A stretch of 19,515 nt of DNA from Patescibacteria group bacterium (GTDB lineage Bacteria; Patescibacteriota; Microgenomatia; UBA8517). Numbering within the stretch: the first letter of the stretch is position 1; every line of letters starts with the position of its first letter. A program made the position numbers and the translations under genes. This document shows positions 1 to 6,818 of the stretch, piece after piece. The notes beneath the pieces were generated by a model, which saw only the letters and a list, made by a program, of their open reading frames with translations, searched no databases and had not been told where the DNA came from. The DNA lies in assembly GCA_018826545.1 (NCBI GenBank), contig JAHKAL010000037.1, positions 1 through 19,515 on the forward strand. Reading direction: 5' to 3'.

Positions 1-11
1 AATACTGAATA

Positions 12-329
12 ATGACAACTGAAATAAGGATCGGGATAGAGAGTAAGAGAGGAGGGCCAAAAAAGACGTGTATTGGATGTAATTGTGTGAATGAAAATAA
101 TGAACATCCAAATAAAAAATATCGTGATTCGACTTGTACATTAGCTAGATTAGAGTTAGCGTTAAGTAGGATACCTACTAATAAAGAGGCTACAGAAGCT
201 GAAATAGATATTGATAGTATTCCAAAAAATTGTCTTAATGGATATATAAATCCCAGTTCACAATTTATGCGTTCTCCTTCTAAAGAAGCTTTAACAAAAA
301 TAATTAAAATAGCCAGAAGAGTGGTTTAA
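12..329 (+). CDS. Small cysteine-containing protein of unknown function
   Basis: I do not recognise this 105-residue protein. Its N-terminal half is rich in Lys, Arg and Gly and carries a C-x2-C-x-C cluster (residues 20-25) plus one more Cys near residue 42, which could bind a metal. The C-terminal half holds the peptide NGYINPSSQFM. No signal peptide or membrane helix is visible. The ATG lies 11 bases from the window edge, so the promoter cannot be judged and a start further upstream is possible. The 3' end is partly duplicated just downstream (326-373), and the second copy can still be read as NGYINPNSQLM in a shifted frame, which argues that this frame was once under coding selection. It is convergent with the next gene. 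The gene is short and has no recognised family, so confidence is moderate. Confidence 0.45.
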   Translation: MTTEIRIGIESKRGGPKKTCIGCNCVNENNEHPNKKYRDSTCTLARLELALSRIPTNKEATEAEIDIDSIPKNCLNGYINPSSQFMRSPSKEALTKIIKIARRVV

Positions 330-373
330 TGGATATATAAATCCTAATTCACAATTAATGAGTTTCTCCTTAC
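235..373 (+). repeat. Imperfect 91-bp-period duplication of the 3' end of the first ORF
   Basis: The stretch beginning at 235 recurs at 326 with a handful of substitutions. Both begin ttaatggatatataaatcc and continue through a ttcacaatt block to a ctcctt block. The second copy then has an apparent deletion of about 12 bases before a shared caaaataatta-like tail. The second copy encodes FNGYINPNSQLM in the frame shifted by one from the end of the first ORF, then reaches a stop, so it is a decayed duplicate. Confidence 0.7.
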
Positions 374-396
374 AAAATAATTAGTAAAAAACTATA

Positions 397-436
397 GCTG
401 AGCATCTCGATCTAGGCCTATTTAGACCTTATAACT
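397..436. repeat. 40-bp repeat, copy A, at the 3' end of a minus-strand gene
   Basis: Copy A (397-436) matches copy B (1182-1221) at 31 of 40 positions by eye. The first 7 bases (gctgagc) and last 10 bases (ccttataact) are identical, and the centre is variable with a short palindrome (taggccta here). It overlaps the stop codon of the minus-strand gene ending at 435. The matching position of copy B at the next gene's stop suggests a gene-end element: a terminator-like structure or a recombination site. Confidence 0.65.
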
Positions 437-1145
437 ATTTATCAATCTCTTGAGATTTTAGATATTCAATAAATTTATCAACAATTTTCCATGTTTTCAT
501 CATAATGTCAACTCGCTTTTCTCCTGCAACCGAACCGTATGTGCCATGACGTTGATCTCCTGCAGCCGTCTTAATTTCGTTAATCTCATCTTCGTTAAAG
601 GCCAGGGCTTTTATTGTATCTTTCCACCCTTTAGCTTTATTACCAGATTTCATGAAGTGATTCATAATAGTTTCAGCTACACGCCTACAATGAAAGAAAG
701 TATCCAAAGGTTTTTTGATTGCGTCTCTAAGATCTTTTAATACCATATAAAGCTCTGGATTTTTTAAAGCGAGTTGAAGCGTATCTTGGTAATTTAATGG
801 CCTATTTTTTTCATCTTGAGTAATCTTCACAACTTCTGCTCCAAAAACTTCGAAATATCCTGTCTGGGGAATATAAACTGAGGTTATTTCTAATGAATAA
901 GAATAGCCTTTCAAATAACCATAGGTGTCAACCATAGTATGGGCAAACATTTCCACTGTATTTTTAAGGTCTGTTGGGGAATATTTACTATCAGAATCTA
1001 GTTCTATGTTAACTTGGGAAACAATTATAGATACTTTTATCGTACCTTTAAAATCAGCATCGTTTGCTCCCACCTCTCCTTTAACTTCTGGCAATGTTAT
1101 ATTTGCTCTTTCTGGATAAACTTTTCCTGTAAAAATGTATTTCAT
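435..1145 (-). CDS. Hypothetical protein, possibly HEPN-like at its C-terminus
   Basis: This 236-residue soluble protein belongs to no family I can name. The N-terminal half (about 1-115) looks like a beta-rich domain with alternating hydrophobic and polar strands. The C-terminal half is helical and contains FFHCRRVAETIMNHF and then the conserved-looking motif GDQRHGTYG near residues 196-204. An RHG-type motif followed by a long amphipathic last helix resembles HEPN-like or abortive-infection proteins, but this is only a resemblance and the usual R-x4-6-H spacing is not clear. The gene lies between two copies of a 40-bp repeat, one overlapping its stop codon, and looks less AT-rich than its neighbours. 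The ATG is preceded by an AT-rich stretch with no Shine-Dalgarno sequence. I read it as an accessory, probably recently acquired gene. Confidence 0.75.
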   Translation of the reverse strand: MKYIFTGKVYPERANITLPEVKGEVGANDADFKGTIKVSIIVSQVNIELDSDSKYSPTDLKNTVEMFAHTMVDTYGYLKGYSYSLEITSVYIPQTGYFEVFGAEVVKITQDEKNRPLNYQDTLQLALKNPELYMVLKDLRDAIKKPLDTFFHCRRVAETIMNHFMKSGNKAKGWKDTIKALAFNEDEINEIKTAAGDQRHGTYGSVAGEKRVDIMMKTWKIVDKFIEYLKSQEIDK

Positions 1146-1181
1146 AAACTAATTTTAAATTTAAAGTGGATACACTGCTTG

Positions 1182-1221
1182 GCTGAGCGAGCCGGTCTAG
1201 ACCCGTTTAGTCCTTATAACT
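1182..1221. repeat. 40-bp repeat, copy B, at the 3' end of a minus-strand gene
   Basis: This is the second copy of the repeat at 397-436, in the same orientation, with its end overlapping the stop codon at 1214-1216. The centre contains the perfect 10-bp palindrome ggtctagacc. The distance between copies (785 bp) equals one repeat plus one gene, as expected for single-gene cassettes. Confidence 0.65.
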
Positions 1222-1729
1222 TATTTTTTGTTTCAATAGCTGAAAGCAACTCTTTGCTCACTTTTAAAACATGATTTGCCAAAATTCTTAGTTTTAATAC
1301 TTTAGGAGGGAAACCTCCAATTAATATTCCTTCGTTTGCAAATTGATAGCCAAAATCTATTTCGGGGTCAACATGTGAACCGCCATCTTGCTGAGACGCT
1401 ATTTTAATAAACTCTTCATTACTAATGCTTATTTTTTCTGTTCCTGAGGCAAAAAACAGAGCTTTTAGATGTTTTTTAAGTGATGTGGTTTTTATCCCAA
1501 AAGGAGAGTCTATAACAACTTTAGGCATAAAGCCGTACTCCTGAGCCAGACTAAATAAAAGTGGTTTATTAGTAGGAGTTTTTATAACAAGGATTCTCAA
1601 AATTCCTGACAGCGTTTTCGAGTATTTGAAATCTCCAGAATTCACTTTTTGAATTGCATCTTCCAATAGCCCTATTTGTTCTTTTAAATCAATTACGAGT
1701 TGTTCCTGTGTTTTTTTAACTTTTTTCAT
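1214..1729 (-). CDS. Hypothetical protein with a GGSHVD motif
   Basis: This 171-residue protein appears soluble. It opens with a Lys/Gln-rich amphipathic helix, followed by a segment with ILRILVIKTPTNKPLLFSLAQ and then the motif DGGSHVDPEID (about residues 115-125), and ends in a helical segment. The NKPLL and GG(S/A)HVD elements remind me of an uncharacterised family scattered through bacterial accessory regions, but I cannot assign a function. The start codon lies only 19 nt from the 3' end of the tRNA-Gln gene on the same strand, so the gene may be read through from the tRNA transcript, with tRNA processing creating its 5' end. Its stop codon overlaps copy B of the 40-bp repeat. Confidence 0.75.
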   Translation of the reverse strand: MKKVKKTQEQLVIDLKEQIGLLEDAIQKVNSGDFKYSKTLSGILRILVIKTPTNKPLLFSLAQEYGFMPKVVIDSPFGIKTTSLKKHLKALFFASGTEKISISNEEFIKIASQQDGGSHVDPEIDFGYQFANEGILIGGFPPKVLKLRILANHVLKVSKELLSAIETKNKL

Positions 1730-1748
1730 AGTTAAGTGTCCAATCGTG

Positions 1749-1819
1749 CTGGGAGGCAGGGATTCGAACCCCGATTAGCGGGTCCAAGGCCCGCTGTCCT
1801 ACCATTAGACGACCCCCCA
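1749..1819 (-). tRNA. tRNA-Gln (anticodon TTG)
   Basis: A complete cloverleaf can be built on the minus strand: acceptor stem TGGGGGG/CCTCCCA with one G-T pair, D arm GTCT/GGAC, anticodon stem GCGGG/CCCGC with loop CCTTGGA giving anticodon TTG, a short variable loop, and T arm CGGGG-TTCGAAT-CCCTG. The discriminator is G. The following bases are not CCA, so the 3' end must be added after transcription. The stop codon of the gene upstream lies 4 nt from the 5' end, and a gene starts 19 nt beyond the 3' end. Confidence 0.95.
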
Positions 1820-1823
1820 ATGT

Positions 1824-2522
1824 CTATCGTTTTTGATATTTCTTAAGTATTATATCTGAAACAGCCTGTATTTTACTACCCATTAGCTTTTCTCCTTTTG
1901 TTTTCACTAACATCTGCCCCACATAATCTAGATTATTCCGTCTTCTAACAACTATATTTCTTTTCCAGTAAATTTTCAAAATTTTATTGGGTATGTTAAG
2001 TTTTTTTGACCAGAAGTTAATTATTCTTTTTAGATCTTTTTTTCTCGTCTCATGGACATAGATCTCAAAACCCATGTTTTGTAACCTATTACAAGAAAAA
2101 TATTTCTCCATAAATTTAACAAAAACTAGTATCACTCGGTAATCAGAATTAGAAAATTTACAACTTGTCCCCTTTGAACCTTCAGATTCATATAAAGCAA
2201 TACCATAATTGTAAAAAGGATCATTAAAATATTTTTTGTGAAGATCTAAAGCTTGAGATATTATTCTTTCTTTATTTCTCTGTCTAATAATTCTTGATGC
2301 TTCCGTTGCAATTTGGCGTTTTTCTAACCTCTTTTTTATTTGAATCTCAATATGTTCTTTTGTTAATGTAAGTCCAGCCAACACAAGCCAATTTTGAAGA
2401 GTTGATTTTGCAACAGGGATAATTTTTCTAATTTCACTATAACTTAATCCTTGTTTTCGCAGTCTAATGCATTCCTTAAATTTTTCTTTATTTTTTAATC
2501 TTACCGAACTTTTATTTATCAT
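1824..2522 (-). CDS. Helix-turn-helix protein with a LAGLIDADG-like motif
   Basis: This is a basic 232-residue protein. Residues about 20-48 form a resolvase/transposase-type helix-turn-helix (LRKQGLSYSEIRKIIP, then STLQNWL). Residues about 106-135 contain GIALYESEGSKG followed by FSNSDYRVILVFVKFME, a pattern that resembles the LAGLIDADG helix and following strand of homing endonucleases. The last third has FWSKKLNIP and a Lys/Arg-rich strand region. The family turns up in candidate-phyla genomes as a free-standing gene of unknown role. Only one LAGLIDADG-like helix is seen, so it would have to act as a dimer if it is a nuclease, and it may instead be a DNA-binding regulator. It ends 4 nt before tRNA-Gln and diverges from the adenylate-kinase-family gene. 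Confidence 0.7.
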   Translation of the reverse strand: MINKSSVRLKNKEKFKECIRLRKQGLSYSEIRKIIPVAKSTLQNWLVLAGLTLTKEHIEIQIKKRLEKRQIATEASRIIRQRNKERIISQALDLHKKYFNDPFYNYGIALYESEGSKGTSCKFSNSDYRVILVFVKFMEKYFSCNRLQNMGFEIYVHETRKKDLKRIINFWSKKLNIPNKILKIYWKRNIVVRRRNNLDYVGQMLVKTKGEKLMGSKIQAVSDIILKKYQKR

Positions 2523-2605
2523 AATTAATGATACTTAATTGGTTCAATTACAACAAGAAAAAAGCCGATTAAAAATCATAGATTTAGAAAAAAATAAAAA
2601 GAATA

Positions 2606-2634
2606 TTGAAAACTTCTTAAAATAACTATATATT
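2606..2634 (+). promoter_or_regulatory. Promoter of the adenylate-kinase-family gene
   Basis: TTGAAA (2606-2611), a 17-nt spacer and TATATT (2629-2634) make a good sigma70-like promoter. Only 12 nt separate the -10 box from the ATG at 2647, so the expected leader is about 5 nt. Confidence 0.6.
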
Positions 2635-2646
2635 CAAGTTCTAAAA

Positions 2647-3297
2647 ATGAATGATATAAATATCATTTGCTTTCATGGCAAACCCTGTGCAGGCAAAGAT
2701 ACGCAGGCTAACAAACTAATAAGCACATTTAATGACTCAATTAAAATATCTACAGGTGAAATCTTCAGAGGTGCAAAAAGTAAAAAAGGAGATTTTGCAA
2801 AATATTATCTGGCCTTAGAAAAAGACATTGAAGTTGTAAATGCTGGAGGACTTATTAGAGATGAAGTAATTACACCCATTGTTGGTGAAGTAATAGAAAA
2901 TAATATTTCTGAGGGAAAAAGAACTTTTCTCTTTACAGGCTTCCCCAGAACTTCCCCGCAGGTTAAAGAATTTAATAAAATGTTACCTAATCTAAATTCG
3001 AACCTAATTAAAGAAAAACATATTTTTTTGGATATATCTGACGAGACCGCAATAAAAAGATCTGAAATAAGAAAAGAGGGAGCGATATTTAATAATCAAA
3101 AAACAAGAACAGAAGATGAAACAAACGCTTTCTTAAAAAGATTAGAAGATTTTAAAGGTTTAACTCTCCCAATGATTAAACAAATAAAAAAATCTGGAAA
3201 ATTAATAACAATAGATGGTGAAAAAACCATTGATGAAGTATCTTTTGAAACACTCGCCTCTTTGGGACTAATACAAACAAGTAAAGAAAGAAGATAA
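2647..3297 (+). CDS. adk: Adenylate kinase family protein (nucleoside monophosphate kinase)
   Basis: Adenylate kinase interconverts ATP plus AMP with two ADP and sets the cytosolic adenylate balance. This 216-residue protein has the P-loop GKPCAGKDTQ (residues 11-20; the family norm is GGPGSGKGTQ), STGE at 35-38 followed by Arg41 in the AMP-binding region, the diagnostic GFPRT at 98-102, and a C-terminal RTEDETNAFLKRL segment like the family's LID-to-core stretch. The LID is short and lacks the four-Cys zinc site. The P-loop substitutions (Lys, Cys and Asp in place of Gly, Gly/Ser and Gly) are unusual, so another NMP specificity is possible. A strong promoter ends 12 nt before the ATG and no Shine-Dalgarno sequence is present. 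The gene stands alone between a divergent gene and convergent tRNAs. Confidence 0.85.
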   Translation: MNDINIICFHGKPCAGKDTQANKLISTFNDSIKISTGEIFRGAKSKKGDFAKYYLALEKDIEVVNAGGLIRDEVITPIVGEVIENNISEGKRTFLFTGFPRTSPQVKEFNKMLPNLNSNLIKEKHIFLDISDETAIKRSEIRKEGAIFNNQKTRTEDETNAFLKRLEDFKGLTLPMIKQIKKSGKLITIDGEKTIDEVSFETLASLGLIQTSKERR

Positions 3298-3303
3298 TTT
3301 TTG

Positions 3304-3375
3304 TGAGCCCAGAAGGATTCGAACCTTCAACCGCTTCCTTAAAAGGGAATTGCTCTACCGTTGAGCTATGGGCCC
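3304..3375 (-). tRNA. tRNA-Lys (anticodon TTT)
   Basis: The minus strand folds as a cloverleaf with acceptor GGGCCCA/TGGGCTC, D arm GCTC/GAGC, and anticodon loop CTTTTAA closed by TTCC/GGAA, giving anticodon TTT. The T arm has GGTTCGAATCC and the discriminator is A. The outermost anticodon-stem pair is an A-G mismatch. No CCA is encoded. Confidence 0.95.
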
Positions 3376-3432
3376 TAATTAAACGATATTATAGCCTAAT
3401 TTTTCCAGACTTTGAAGGAGAGTAAATAAATG

Positions 3433-3504
3433 TGACGCTACTGGGAGTCGAACCCAAATTTACACCTTGAAAGGGTGTCGTCCTAACCGTTAGACGATAG
3501 CGCC
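3433..3504 (-). tRNA. tRNA-Glu (anticodon TTC)
   Basis: The minus strand folds with acceptor GGCGCTA/TAGCGTC, D arm GTCT/GGAC, anticodon stem ACACC/GGTGT around loop CTTTCAA (anticodon TTC), and a T arm with GGTTCGACTCC. The discriminator is A and no CCA is encoded. It lies 57 nt upstream of tRNA-Lys on the same strand, so the two may share a transcript. Confidence 0.95.
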
Positions 3505-3566
3505 TTAAACTCCCTTGGATTTGTATTTTATCATTTTAGCTTTATTCATGCCAACTTAATAAACCA

Positions 3567-3595
3567 TTCACAAGAGATATTTTTTACGCTAAAAT
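3567..3595 (+). promoter_or_regulatory. Promoter of the threonine dehydrogenase-like gene
   Basis: TTCACA (3567-3572), a 17-nt spacer and TAAAAT (3590-3595) give an expected start site at about 3602-3603. That is downstream of the first in-frame ATG (3599) and 2-3 nt before the second (3605), which is why 3605 is preferred as the start codon. Confidence 0.6.
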
Positions 3596-3604
3596 GGTAT
3601 GTTT

Positions 3605-4555
3605 ATGGATACAAAGATTCTAGTAACTGGAGCTTTTGGGCAGATTGGAAGCGAACTTACTCCTGAACTTCAAAAGAAGTACGGCAAAGAAAATGTAATA
3701 GCTCTGGGCCATAAAAACATTCCAGAGGGATTCGATGGAATTGTCGAGACTGCAGAAATTAATGACTTTGAAACTTTAAAAGCATTAATTGAAAAATATC
3801 AAATAAAAACAATTTTTCACTTAGTTTCCATTCTTTCTGCAAATGGAGAAAAAAATCCTGATCTAACTTGGAAAGTTAATATGGGAGGCTTAAAAAACAT
3901 TCTTGATCTAGCAAGAGACTATCATTTACAAGTATTCTGGCCTTCAACAATTGCAGCTTTTGGTCCCTCTACTCCAAAGGAAGCTCCACAACACACTATC
4001 ATGCAACCTACCACAATGTATGGAGTAACTAAAGTTTCAGGAGAACTTCTTTGTAACTATTACTTCTTAAAATATGGAGTAGATGTAAGAAGTGTCAGAT
4101 ACCCCGGAATAATCTCTTGGAAAACTCCTCCCGAAGGAGGAACTTCTGATTATTCAGTTGCAATTTTCTATGATGGAATAAAATCTGAAAAATATGAGTG
4201 TTTCGTAGGACCCGAAACCACAATCCCATTAATGTACATACCCGATTGTATCAAAGGAACGATTGATATTATGGAGGCACCAATTGATAAAATTAAAATA
4301 AGAACTTCATATAACTTGGGAGCTTTAAGTTTTTCTGCAAAAGAACTCTCTGATGAAATAAATAAGCATATTAAAGTTGAAGTTACTTATAAACCAGATG
4401 CAAGACAGGCAATAGCTGATTCCTGGCCAAAAAGCTTTAACGATTCTGATGCTAGAGCTGATTGGGGCTGGAGTCACTCGTATACTCTAGATAAAATGGT
4501 CTCTGATATGATTGAAAACCTTAAAATTAAATTCTCCCAAGAAAAAAATGGTTAA
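3605..4555 (+). CDS. NAD-dependent L-threonine 3-dehydrogenase-like protein (extended SDR)
   Basis: The short-chain form of L-threonine 3-dehydrogenase oxidises threonine to 2-amino-3-ketobutyrate with NAD. Counted from the ATG at 3605, the protein has 316 residues, a Rossmann G-x2-G-x2-G at 9-15 (GAFGQIG), Ser114 in the PSTIAAFGP segment, and the catalytic Y139-x3-K143 (YGVTK). The stretch SWKTPPEGGTSDYSVAIFY (about 171-189) is close to the signature that separates this subfamily from UDP-galactose epimerases. Other nucleotide-sugar epimerases are therefore less likely, though substrate specificity is inferred. An in-frame ATG at 3599 would add Met-Phe, but the promoter suggests transcription begins after it. 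The last codons overlap the next gene by 8 nt, so translation is probably coupled. Confidence 0.85.
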   Translation: MDTKILVTGAFGQIGSELTPELQKKYGKENVIALGHKNIPEGFDGIVETAEINDFETLKALIEKYQIKTIFHLVSILSANGEKNPDLTWKVNMGGLKNILDLARDYHLQVFWPSTIAAFGPSTPKEAPQHTIMQPTTMYGVTKVSGELLCNYYFLKYGVDVRSVRYPGIISWKTPPEGGTSDYSVAIFYDGIKSEKYECFVGPETTIPLMYIPDCIKGTIDIMEAPIDKIKIRTSYNLGALSFSAKELSDEINKHIKVEVTYKPDARQAIADSWPKSFNDSDARADWGWSHSYTLDKMVSDMIENLKIKFSQEKNG

Positions 4556-5075
4556 ATTAAACGCAAAGCAGCTCAGAAAATCTAACCCCACAGAAAAAGA
4601 ACTAAAAAAGATAAAAAGAAACCCTATTTATTTTGTTTTAGATAGAATTATTGATACCTACAATATTGGTTCCCTTTTCCGCCTTGCTGACGCTATTGCA
4701 ATTGAAAAAGTTTTCCTCTGTGGAGAAATGGAATATCCTCCATCTTCAAGAATCCATAAAGCAGCAGTTGGTACAGAACAATGGACTCCCTGGGAAAAGA
4801 AAGATTCAACACTTGAAACAGTAAAAGAATTGAAGAAAAAAGGTATCCAAATAATTGCAGTTGAGCAGAATTCTAGGTCAATTTCATACAAAGAATTAAA
4901 GCCTAATTTTCCCTGTGCGATAGTGGTTGGTAATGAAACTGGAGGAATGGAGCAGGAAGTATTGGATGAAGCAGATATTATAGTAGAGCTCCCCATGTAT
5001 GGAATTAATAAATCATTTAATGTTTGGGGATCTGGAGCAATAGTTGCTTATAAAGTTATCGAAGAATTACTTTAA
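4548..5075 (+). CDS. TrmH/SpoU-family RNA 2'-O-methyltransferase
   Basis: SpoU enzymes use S-adenosylmethionine to methylate the 2'-hydroxyl of a tRNA or rRNA nucleotide and have a knotted C-terminal fold. All three motifs are visible: motif 1 DTYNIGSLFRLADA (about 36-49, with Asn39 and Arg45), motif 2 VVGNETGGM, and motif 3 LPMYGINKSFNVWGSGA. At 175 residues this is a minimal catalytic domain without the extra N-terminal RNA-binding domain of many relatives, so the target cannot be named. I chose the ATG at 4548, which overlaps the previous gene's last 8 nt. A TTG at 4512 would add 12 residues inside that gene and looks unlikely. The 3' end overlaps the convergent DsbA-like gene by 9 nt. Confidence 0.88.
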   Translation: MVKLNAKQLRKSNPTEKELKKIKRNPIYFVLDRIIDTYNIGSLFRLADAIAIEKVFLCGEMEYPPSSRIHKAAVGTEQWTPWEKKDSTLETVKELKKKGIQIIAVEQNSRSISYKELKPNFPCAIVVGNETGGMEQEVLDEADIIVELPMYGINKSFNVWGSGAIVAYKVIEELL

Positions 5076-5822
5076 TGCTTCGTCGATTGTGGCTTTAAGC
5101 ATTTCAAGAGGAACTGCACCTGGAATTTGCCAAACCTCACCTTTTTTATTGACTGCATAAGAACCTGGTGTTCCTGCAACTCCAGCATCCTGTCCTTCTT
5201 GTATTTGTTTCTCAACAATTTCTTTAGTATCACCGTCTTTTACACAAGCGTTATAATCCGTTAAATTAACACCTGCCTGTGTTGCAAACTTAGGAAGGAG
5301 AGTTAAATCCAATCCATCATTTGATGTAGTTGTCTCAAGAACCAAATCTATAAATTTCCAAAATGCATCATTGCCCCCGAGTTTTGCTACACACTCGCTT
5401 GCTTCTGCCTCAGTTCTTGCTTTTTGGTGAAGCATATCTAAAGGAAATTGTCTATAAACTAAAGAAACCTTTCCACCATATTCCTCTACTGCCTGTTTGG
5501 CAGTTTCATGAAATATTTTACAGTAGGGACATTCCCAGTCGTCGTAGACAATAATTGCTACATCAGCGTCTTTATTTCCCAATATATGGTCTGAATCTTT
5601 AACTCCCGGAACTTTTTTAGCATCCTCTTTACTTAGCTTTCCTGTAGGATCAGTTGGTGCCTCTGCCGGTTGCCCATCAGCAACTTTTGGGCTAACTGTT
5701 TTTTCCAAATTTGCAACTTTTTGCCACAAAAAACCAACACCAAAAGCTAAAGCAATTATTAAAACTAATATAACTGGAAGTGCTTTTTCAAAAATTGAGG
5801 ATATAGAAGCCTTTTTAGACAT
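5067..5822 (-). CDS. Membrane-anchored DsbA-like thioredoxin-fold oxidoreductase
   Basis: This 251-residue protein starts with a short basic stretch, a membrane helix at about 14-33 (ALPVILVLIIALAFGVGFLW), and a Pro/Ala-rich linker to about residue 65. A DsbA-like thioredoxin domain follows. It has the redox motif C98-P-Y-C101, a helical insertion, and a cis-proline loop GTPGSY near 219-224. Two further Cys lie in the insertion region. The anchor places the domain outside the membrane, where it would form or reshuffle disulfides in secreted proteins. No DsbB or VKOR partner is in the window. It follows trxB by 31 nt but also has its own promoter, whose -10 box lies only 6 nt from the ATG, so it may be transcribed both ways. 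Confidence 0.88.
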   Translation of the reverse strand: MSKKASISSIFEKALPVILVLIIALAFGVGFLWQKVANLEKTVSPKVADGQPAEAPTDPTGKLSKEDAKKVPGVKDSDHILGNKDADVAIIVYDDWECPYCKIFHETAKQAVEEYGGKVSLVYRQFPLDMLHQKARTEAEASECVAKLGGNDAFWKFIDLVLETTTSNDGLDLTLLPKFATQAGVNLTDYNACVKDGDTKEIVEKQIQEGQDAGVAGTPGSYAVNKKGEVWQIPGAVPLEMLKATIDEALK

Positions 5823-5828
5823 GCAGTC

Positions 5829-5857
5829 ATTGTTAATTAATTAGAGGAAAAAGTCAA
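5829..5857 (-). promoter_or_regulatory. Promoter of the DsbA-like gene, predicted fully leaderless
   Basis: On the minus strand, TTGACT (5857-5852) overlaps the trxB stop codon. A 17-nt spacer leads to AACAAT (5834-5829, 4 of 6 consensus bases). The expected start site coincides with the ATG at 5822. Confidence 0.45.
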
Positions 5858-6813
5858 GATTGATTTTGATCTAAAAACTTAATTGCTTCCATCGCTGCAA
5901 TACATCCCGACCCTGCAGCAACTATGGCTTGTTTATAATCTTTGTCCAACACATCCCCTGCAACAAATACTCCTCTTGTAGATGTACCACAATGAAAATC
6001 TTTAGCTAAAATAAATCCTTTGTCATCCATTTCAAGTTGACCTTTAAAGATATCACTGTCGGGTTTATGGCCAATCGCCACAAATAAACCATCTAACTTT
6101 AACTCTGAACTCTTATTATCTTTATTATTAAGAATTTTTACTGCTTCTAATCTTTTATCTCCAAGTACTTCTGTTACTTCAGTATTCCAAAAAATTTTAA
6201 TCTTAGGATTATTTTTTATTCTTTCCTGCATAGCTTCAGTTGCTCTAAATAAATCTTTTCTATGAATTAAAATTACTTCACTTGCATATTTAGTAAGTAT
6301 ATGGGCCTCTTCCATCGCAGAATCTCCTCCCCCTACAACTGCAACTTTTTTATTCTTAAAAAATGGGGCATCACAAGGAGCACAGGTTGATACTCCTTTA
6401 CCAATTAATTCTTTTTCTCCTTTTACACCAAGCCATTTAATCAAGGCCCCTGTTGCAATAATTACACTTTTGGTTAGATATTTATCATTTCCTGAAAAAA
6501 TTTCAAAAACTTTCTTGGAGAAATCTACTTTTGTAACATATTTAGTTAAAACTTCTGCACCAAATCTTTCAGCCTGTTTTTTCATATTTATCATTAAATC
6601 AGGCCCTAAGATTCCTTCAGGAAATCCAGGGAAATTATCCACTATTGAAGTATTCATTAGCTGTCCTCCCCATTTTTCTCCTGCAATAACTAAAGTAGAC
6701 AAAGCTCCACGAGTTGTATATATAGCTGCAGTAAAAGCAGAAGGCCCGGAACCAATAATAACTATGTCCCAAGATTCACCTTCTTTTGGTTTATTTGTAA
6801 AAAATTCTGACAC
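5854..6813 (-). CDS. trxB: Thioredoxin-disulfide reductase
   Basis: The enzyme passes electrons from NADPH through FAD and a CxxC pair to thioredoxin. The 319-residue length is typical of bacterial low-molecular-weight TrxB. It shows the FAD dinucleotide motif GSGPSAFTAA (21-30), the redox motif C144-A-P-C147-D (commonly CATC), the nucleotide motif VVGGGDSAMEEA (159-170), HRKDLFRA matching the HRRxxxR NADPH 2'-phosphate pocket with one Lys for Arg, and the C-terminal FAD motif VFVAGDV. GTG at 6813 is the start used, and no better in-frame start follows within the FAD motif. It begins 5 nt after the stop of the Pro-rich gene, consistent with one transcript with trxA. Confidence 0.95.
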   Translation of the reverse strand: MSEFFTNKPKEGESWDIVIIGSGPSAFTAAIYTTRGALSTLVIAGEKWGGQLMNTSIVDNFPGFPEGILGPDLMINMKKQAERFGAEVLTKYVTKVDFSKKVFEIFSGNDKYLTKSVIIATGALIKWLGVKGEKELIGKGVSTCAPCDAPFFKNKKVAVVGGGDSAMEEAHILTKYASEVILIHRKDLFRATEAMQERIKNNPKIKIFWNTEVTEVLGDKRLEAVKILNNKDNKSSELKLDGLFVAIGHKPDSDIFKGQLEMDDKGFILAKDFHCGTSTRGVFVAGDVLDKDYKQAIVAAGSGCIAAMEAIKFLDQNQS

Positions 6814-6818
6814 CTATT

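Noticed and set aside
397..1221. The 40-bp repeats as integron attC sites
   Set aside because: No clean GTTRRRY and RYYYAAC core pair or long imperfect stem is present, and no integrase is visible. They are kept as a cassette-like repeat, not called attC.
435..1729. The two unknown genes as a toxin-antitoxin or abortive-infection pair
   Set aside because: The RHG and GGSHVD motifs only hint at such families. Neither product has a size or motif set that identifies a toxin or antitoxin, and they are separated by a repeat and are not coupled.
3599..3604. ATG at 3599 as the start of the threonine dehydrogenase-like gene
   Set aside because: The promoter TTCACA-17-TAAAAT predicts transcription from about 3602, so this codon would not be in the mRNA; 3605 fits better.
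4658..4996. 112-codon minus-strand frame inside the SpoU-type methyltransferase gene
   Set aside because: The plus-strand gene has all three SpoU motifs, and the antisense product is Ser/Ile-rich without any domain.
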